From DATAVB01 sp040414495 (GTDB lineage Bacteria; Actinomycetota; Actinomycetes; Mycobacteriales; QHCD01), in the NCBI GenBank assembly GCA_040414495.1, contig JBEDUI010000223.1, positions 1-64,000 of the forward strand: a DNA stretch of 64,000 nt, written 5' to 3'. Shown piece after piece: positions 61,307 through 64,000 of this stretch. The notes below the pieces were generated by a model that was not told the DNA's origin, ran no database searches, and saw nothing but the letters and a program-made list of their open reading frames with translations. Position numbers and translations under genes: made by a program. Positions within the stretch are counted from its first letter, which is position 1; each line of letters starts with the position of its first letter.

Positions 61307-63391
61307 ATGAGCGGACGGCACGCCCGATCCCGTGAACCCCGTGCCCACTGGCTGCTGTTGATATTCGGCCTTCCCGTGCTGCTCGCGATCCTGCTTTTCC
61401 AGGGCTGGACCACCAACGCGGTCGACGGCGTCAAGACGCGGACCGCCTGCACAACGCCCGTACCGAACGCCGTGGCCAAGGGCGGTCCGGTGCTGCACAT
61501 CAACGGCGACAACGTGCGTTCGACCGCCATGCCCGCTGGCACCGTCGCACTTACCTTCGATGGCGGACCCGATCCCGTGTGGACCCCGCGCATCCTCGCG
61601 CTGTTACGCAAGCATCACGTGCACGCCACGTTCTTCCTCTACGGTGCCCAAGCTGCCCGATATCCAGACCTCGTACGGCAGATCCGCGCAGACGGTAACG
61701 ACATCGGATCCAATACGTACACCGGCGCGGATCTGGGCTCGCAGTCCGCTTTCCGTACCCGGATGGAGCTTTCGCTCACGCAGAAAGCACTCGCCGGCGC
61801 CGCCGGCGTACACACCAAACTGCTGCGGATGCCGGAGACCACCACGCCGGCGACGATGTGCGGTGGCGAATGGAAAGCCGCGCATCGTGCCGCCGCCGAC
61901 GGCTACCTGCTGGTCGCCGCCGACCGGCCAACCCGCAAGCCCGCGCTGGGCGCGATCCGGCAGTACAGCCAGACCGAGATCGCCTACCGGGAAACCGAGA
62001 AGCTGCTGAGCGACCGGAATGTCAAACACTTCAGCACGGTGACGGCCGCGCTTCGGCAAACCCCGGCCAACACGGCAGTCTCCGGCAGCGAGCATTGGCA
62101 GGGCAACGGCCTGATCTGGGTCACCGCCTTCGGGCGCGTATTCGCCCACGGCATGACCTGGGTGCTGGCGATCGTGGGTGCGCTCGGAGCGCTCCGGCTG
62201 GTGCTGCTCGTCGCCTTCGCCCGGGCCCAGGTCCGGCGGGTCGAGCGCTACCGGCCCGGTTCGCCTTGGCTGCGTGAAGTCACCGCTCCGGTATCCGTGC
62301 TCGTACCCGCGTACAACGAAGAGGCCGGCATCGCGCACACCATCCGTTCGCTGCTCGCCTCCACCCACGGACGTATTCAGCTCATCGTGATCGACGACGG
62401 TTCGAAGGATCGGACCTCGGCCATCGCCGCCCAGATAGACGATCCCCGCGTGATGGTGATCCGGCAGGCCAACGCGGGCAAGGCAGCGGCCCTGAACACC
62501 GGTCTGGCCTATGCGGTATTCGACATTGTGGTGATGGTCGACGCCGATACCGTATTCGAGCCCGACGCCATATACCGCCTCATCCAACCGCTCGCCCACC
62601 CCGCCGTCGGAGCGGTCAGTGGCAACACCAAGGTCGGCAACCGGCGCGGGCTTCTGGGCCGGTGGCAGCACCTTGAATATGTCTTCGGGTTCAACCTCGA
62701 CCGCCGGATGTTCGAGGTACTGGAGTGCATGCCGACCGTCCCCGGCGCCATCGGCGCATTCCGCCGGGACGCGCTCATGGGCGTCGGCGGTGTCAGCGAG
62801 GACACGCTCGCTGAGGACACCGACCTGACGATGGCAATGTGGCGGGCCGGCTGGCGGGTCGTGTACGAGGAGTCCGCGGTCTCCTGGACCGAGGTTCCCG
62901 GCTCACTGCGCCAATTGTGGCGGCAGCGCTACCGCTGGTGTTACGGGACGATCCAGGCCATGTGGAAGCATCGGCATGCCTTTCTCGAGGTGGGATCGGC
63001 CGGACGCTTCGGCCGTCGCGCACTGACCTATCTGGCTTTCTTCCAGATCGGGTTGCCGTTGCTCGCGCCGGTCATCGACGTCTTCGCCTTATATGGTGGG
63101 CTTTTCCTTGACCCGATTAAATCGGCGGCCGCGTGGATCACGATCCTCGGAATTCAGCTGGCCGGCGCCGCGTATGCGCTGCGGCTGGACGGCGAACGAC
63201 TGCGCACACTGTGGGCAATGCCCTTCCAACTCTTCTTCTATCGGCAGCTGTCGTATTTGGTGATCATCCAGTCCGTGGTCGCGTTCCTACTCGGCAGCAA
63301 GATCTCGTGGCGCACGGTGACGCGCTCCGGTACCGCGGCCCAGCACATCGGTGAACCGGTCGCCGCATCACGAGAGCTGTCGTCACGATGA
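61307..63391 (+). CDS. Membrane GT2 glycosyltransferase fused to a degenerate NodB domain
   Basis: A 694-aa bifunctional-looking protein. One membrane helix (14-31) precedes a NodB polysaccharide-deacetylase domain (about 75-250), then a helix near 280-305, a GT2 domain and C-terminal helices. The GT2 part is intact: VSVLVPAYNEEAGI, VIDDGSKD, VDADT, GAIGAFRR, EDTD and QRYRW, as in processive beta-glycan synthases (PgaC/NodC/HAS type). The NodB part has lost its metal triad: TFDGG replaces TFDDG (G86), and GNDIGSNTYTGADL replaces GHxxGNHTxxHxDL (no histidines). It probably makes an extracellular N-acetylglucosamine-type polymer without deacetylating it. The LCP gene directly downstream fits attachment of a wall glycopolymer. 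Confidence 0.88.
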   Translation: MSGRHARSREPRAHWLLLIFGLPVLLAILLFQGWTTNAVDGVKTRTACTTPVPNAVAKGGPVLHINGDNVRSTAMPAGTVALTFDGGPDPVWTPRILALLRKHHVHATFFLYGAQAARYPDLVRQIRADGNDIGSNTYTGADLGSQSAFRTRMELSLTQKALAGAAGVHTKLLRMPETTTPATMCGGEWKAAHRAAADGYLLVAADRPTRKPALGAIRQYSQTEIAYRETEKLLSDRNVKHFSTVTAALRQTPANTAVSGSEHWQGNGLIWVTAFGRVFAHGMTWVLAIVGALGALRLVLLVAFARAQVRRVERYRPGSPWLREVTAPVSVLVPAYNEEAGIAHTIRSLLASTHGRIQLIVIDDGSKDRTSAIAAQIDDPRVMVIRQANAGKAAALNTGLAYAVFDIVVMVDADTVFEPDAIYRLIQPLAHPAVGAVSGNTKVGNRRGLLGRWQHLEYVFGFNLDRRMFEVLECMPTVPGAIGAFRRDALMGVGGVSEDTLAEDTDLTMAMWRAGWRVVYEESAVSWTEVPGSLRQLWRQRYRWCYGTIQAMWKHRHAFLEVGSAGRFGRRALTYLAFFQIGLPLLAPVIDVFALYGGLFLDPIKSAAAWITILGIQLAGAAYALRLDGERLRTLWAMPFQLFFYRQLSYLVIIQSVVAFLLGSKISWRTVTRSGTAAQHIGEPVAASRELSSR

Positions 63392-63402
63392 TCGAGGTGA
63401 AA

Positions 63403-63429
63403 ATGACGGTGCGGACGTGCGGCCCATGA
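63403..63429 (+). CDS. Possible 8-residue leader peptide coupled to the LCP gene
   Basis: ATG 63403 has GAGG five nt upstream and encodes MTVRTCGP. Its TGA stop (63427-63429) overlaps the ATG of the LCP gene (63426-63428). The LCP start has no ribosome site of its own, so translational coupling from this mini-frame is plausible. Confidence 0.35.
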   Translation: MTVRTCGP

Positions 63430-64000
63430 ATGACCGGCCGGGCGGGTGGTCCCGGCGGGACAGCGACGTGGAGACGACACGTGTCATCACCGGGCACGCG
63501 TGGGTCGAAATTGCCCGGCGGCGGGCACTGCCGGGGCCGCCTTCGACGCGTCCGCGCGGAATCACGTCGAATTCCTCGGGCATTCCGCGCCCGCGCCAGC
63601 CAGCCGACGACCAGAATCAGCAAGACCGTGGCAGCTACAACCTCAGGACCAGACAGCCCAAAGCCCGACGCGGCCGACTCCACCGGATCACGCGGATCGT
63701 GGCTGTCGTGGTCGTTCTGTTGCTCATCGCCTCCAGCGGCACTTACGTGTGGGCCGATTCCAAACTCGACCGGGTGGTCGACCTTGGCAAAGTCGCCGAC
63801 CGACCGCCGCACGGTAAAGGGACCAATTACCTCATCGTCGGCTCCGACAGCCGTGCGGGTCTGTCCGAGCAGGCCAAAAAAGAACTGCACGCCGGCTCGG
63901 CGTCCGGCGGCCGCACGGACACCATGATCCTGCTGCACACGGGCGCCCACGGCACCTCAATGCTGAGCCTGCCTCGCGATTCGTGGGTCACGATCCCGCC
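63426..64000 (+). CDS. LytR-CpsA-Psr (LCP) family protein, 5-prime part only
   Basis: The first 191 residues are in the window and the frame is open at the end. A disordered, basic cytoplasmic tail (about 1-88) is followed by one membrane helix (ITRIVAVVVVLLLIASSGTYVWA, about 89-111) and the LCP domain start: TNYLIVGSDSRAGLS, then GGRTDTMILLHTG and SMLSLPRDSWVTIP. The conserved Asp/Arg of GSDSR and the R of LPRDS contact the polyprenyl pyrophosphate. LCP enzymes attach glycopolymers to peptidoglycan outside the cell, consistent with the upstream glycosyltransferase. The start is ATG 63426; an in-frame GTG at 63417 is possible. Confidence 0.93.
   Translation, partial: MNDRPGGWSRRDSDVETTRVITGHAWVEIARRRALPGPPSTRPRGITSNSSGIPRPRQPADDQNQQDRGSYNLRTRQPKARRGRLHRITRIVAVVVVLLLIASSGTYVWADSKLDRVVDLGKVADRPPHGKGTNYLIVGSDSRAGLSEQAKKELHAGSASGGRTDTMILLHTGAHGTSMLSLPRDSWVTIP

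Overview
The window is chromosomal DNA of a high-GC Gram-positive bacterium, very probably a soil actinomycete. The evidence is about 60-65 percent GC by eye, many GTG starts, ATGA/GTGA gene overlaps, Tat-dependent solute-binding lipoproteins, an F420-type LLM oxidoreductase, an LCP-family wall protein, and above all a 2-methylisoborneol (earthy odorant) operon with family 2B encapsulins. The genus cannot be named from sequence alone. No rRNA, tRNA, CRISPR, transposase or phage genes were seen.

Layout. 0.2-3.6 kb: MacB/LolC-like ABC exporter. 3.6-6.9 kb: a dimeric alpha/beta-barrel protein and a Tat-exported phospholipase C. 7.0-12.9 kb: LacI regulator, CUT1 sugar importer without ATPase, and a cytoplasmic sulfatase. 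13.0-14.4 kb: an ECF-like sigma factor fused to a degenerate F1-ATPase beta-like domain. 14.4-24.5 kb: a divergent catabolic locus. One arm has a CUT1 importer, metallo-beta-lactamase hydrolase, FAD oxidoreductase and amidohydrolase; the other has a DeoR regulator, ROK kinase and GH4 glycosidase. 24.5-30.4 kb: an odorant nanocompartment operon with two family 2B encapsulin shells, IspH, 2-methylisoborneol synthase and geranyl diphosphate C-methyltransferase. 31.1-35.2 kb: a third CUT1 importer divergent from a short-chain dehydrogenase. 35.2-39.5 kb: LLM oxidoreductase, APH-fold kinase, MFS exporter and a lower-GC HEPN-like/zinc-ribbon protein. 39.7-53.1 kb: glycan and xylan degradation (GH85, GNAT, a fourth CUT1 importer, a multi-domain GH10 xylanase, LacI regulator and an (alpha/alpha)6-type glycosidase flanked by an inverted 24-bp repeat). 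53.3-64 kb: ArsR/SRPBCC pair, geranylgeranyl-reductase-like flavoprotein, SnoaL-like, APH, VOC and DHFR-like proteins, a five-module repeat protein of unknown function, a membrane glycosyltransferase fused to an apparently dead NodB domain, and the start of an LCP protein that runs off the end.

How the parts work together. Four importer operons each carry one binding lipoprotein and two permeases but no ATPase, so they probably share an MsiK-type ATPase encoded elsewhere; each has its own hydrolase or dehydrogenase and often its own LacI/DeoR repressor, a saprophytic sugar-scavenging layout. In the encapsulin operon, IspH would supply IPP/DMAPP, the methyltransferase would make 2-methyl-GPP and the synthase, likely shell cargo, would cyclise it.

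The most unusual objects are the sigma/F1-beta fusion, the two-shell encapsulin operon with its own ispH, the inactive deacetylase/glycosyltransferase fusion, and the five-module repeat protein.
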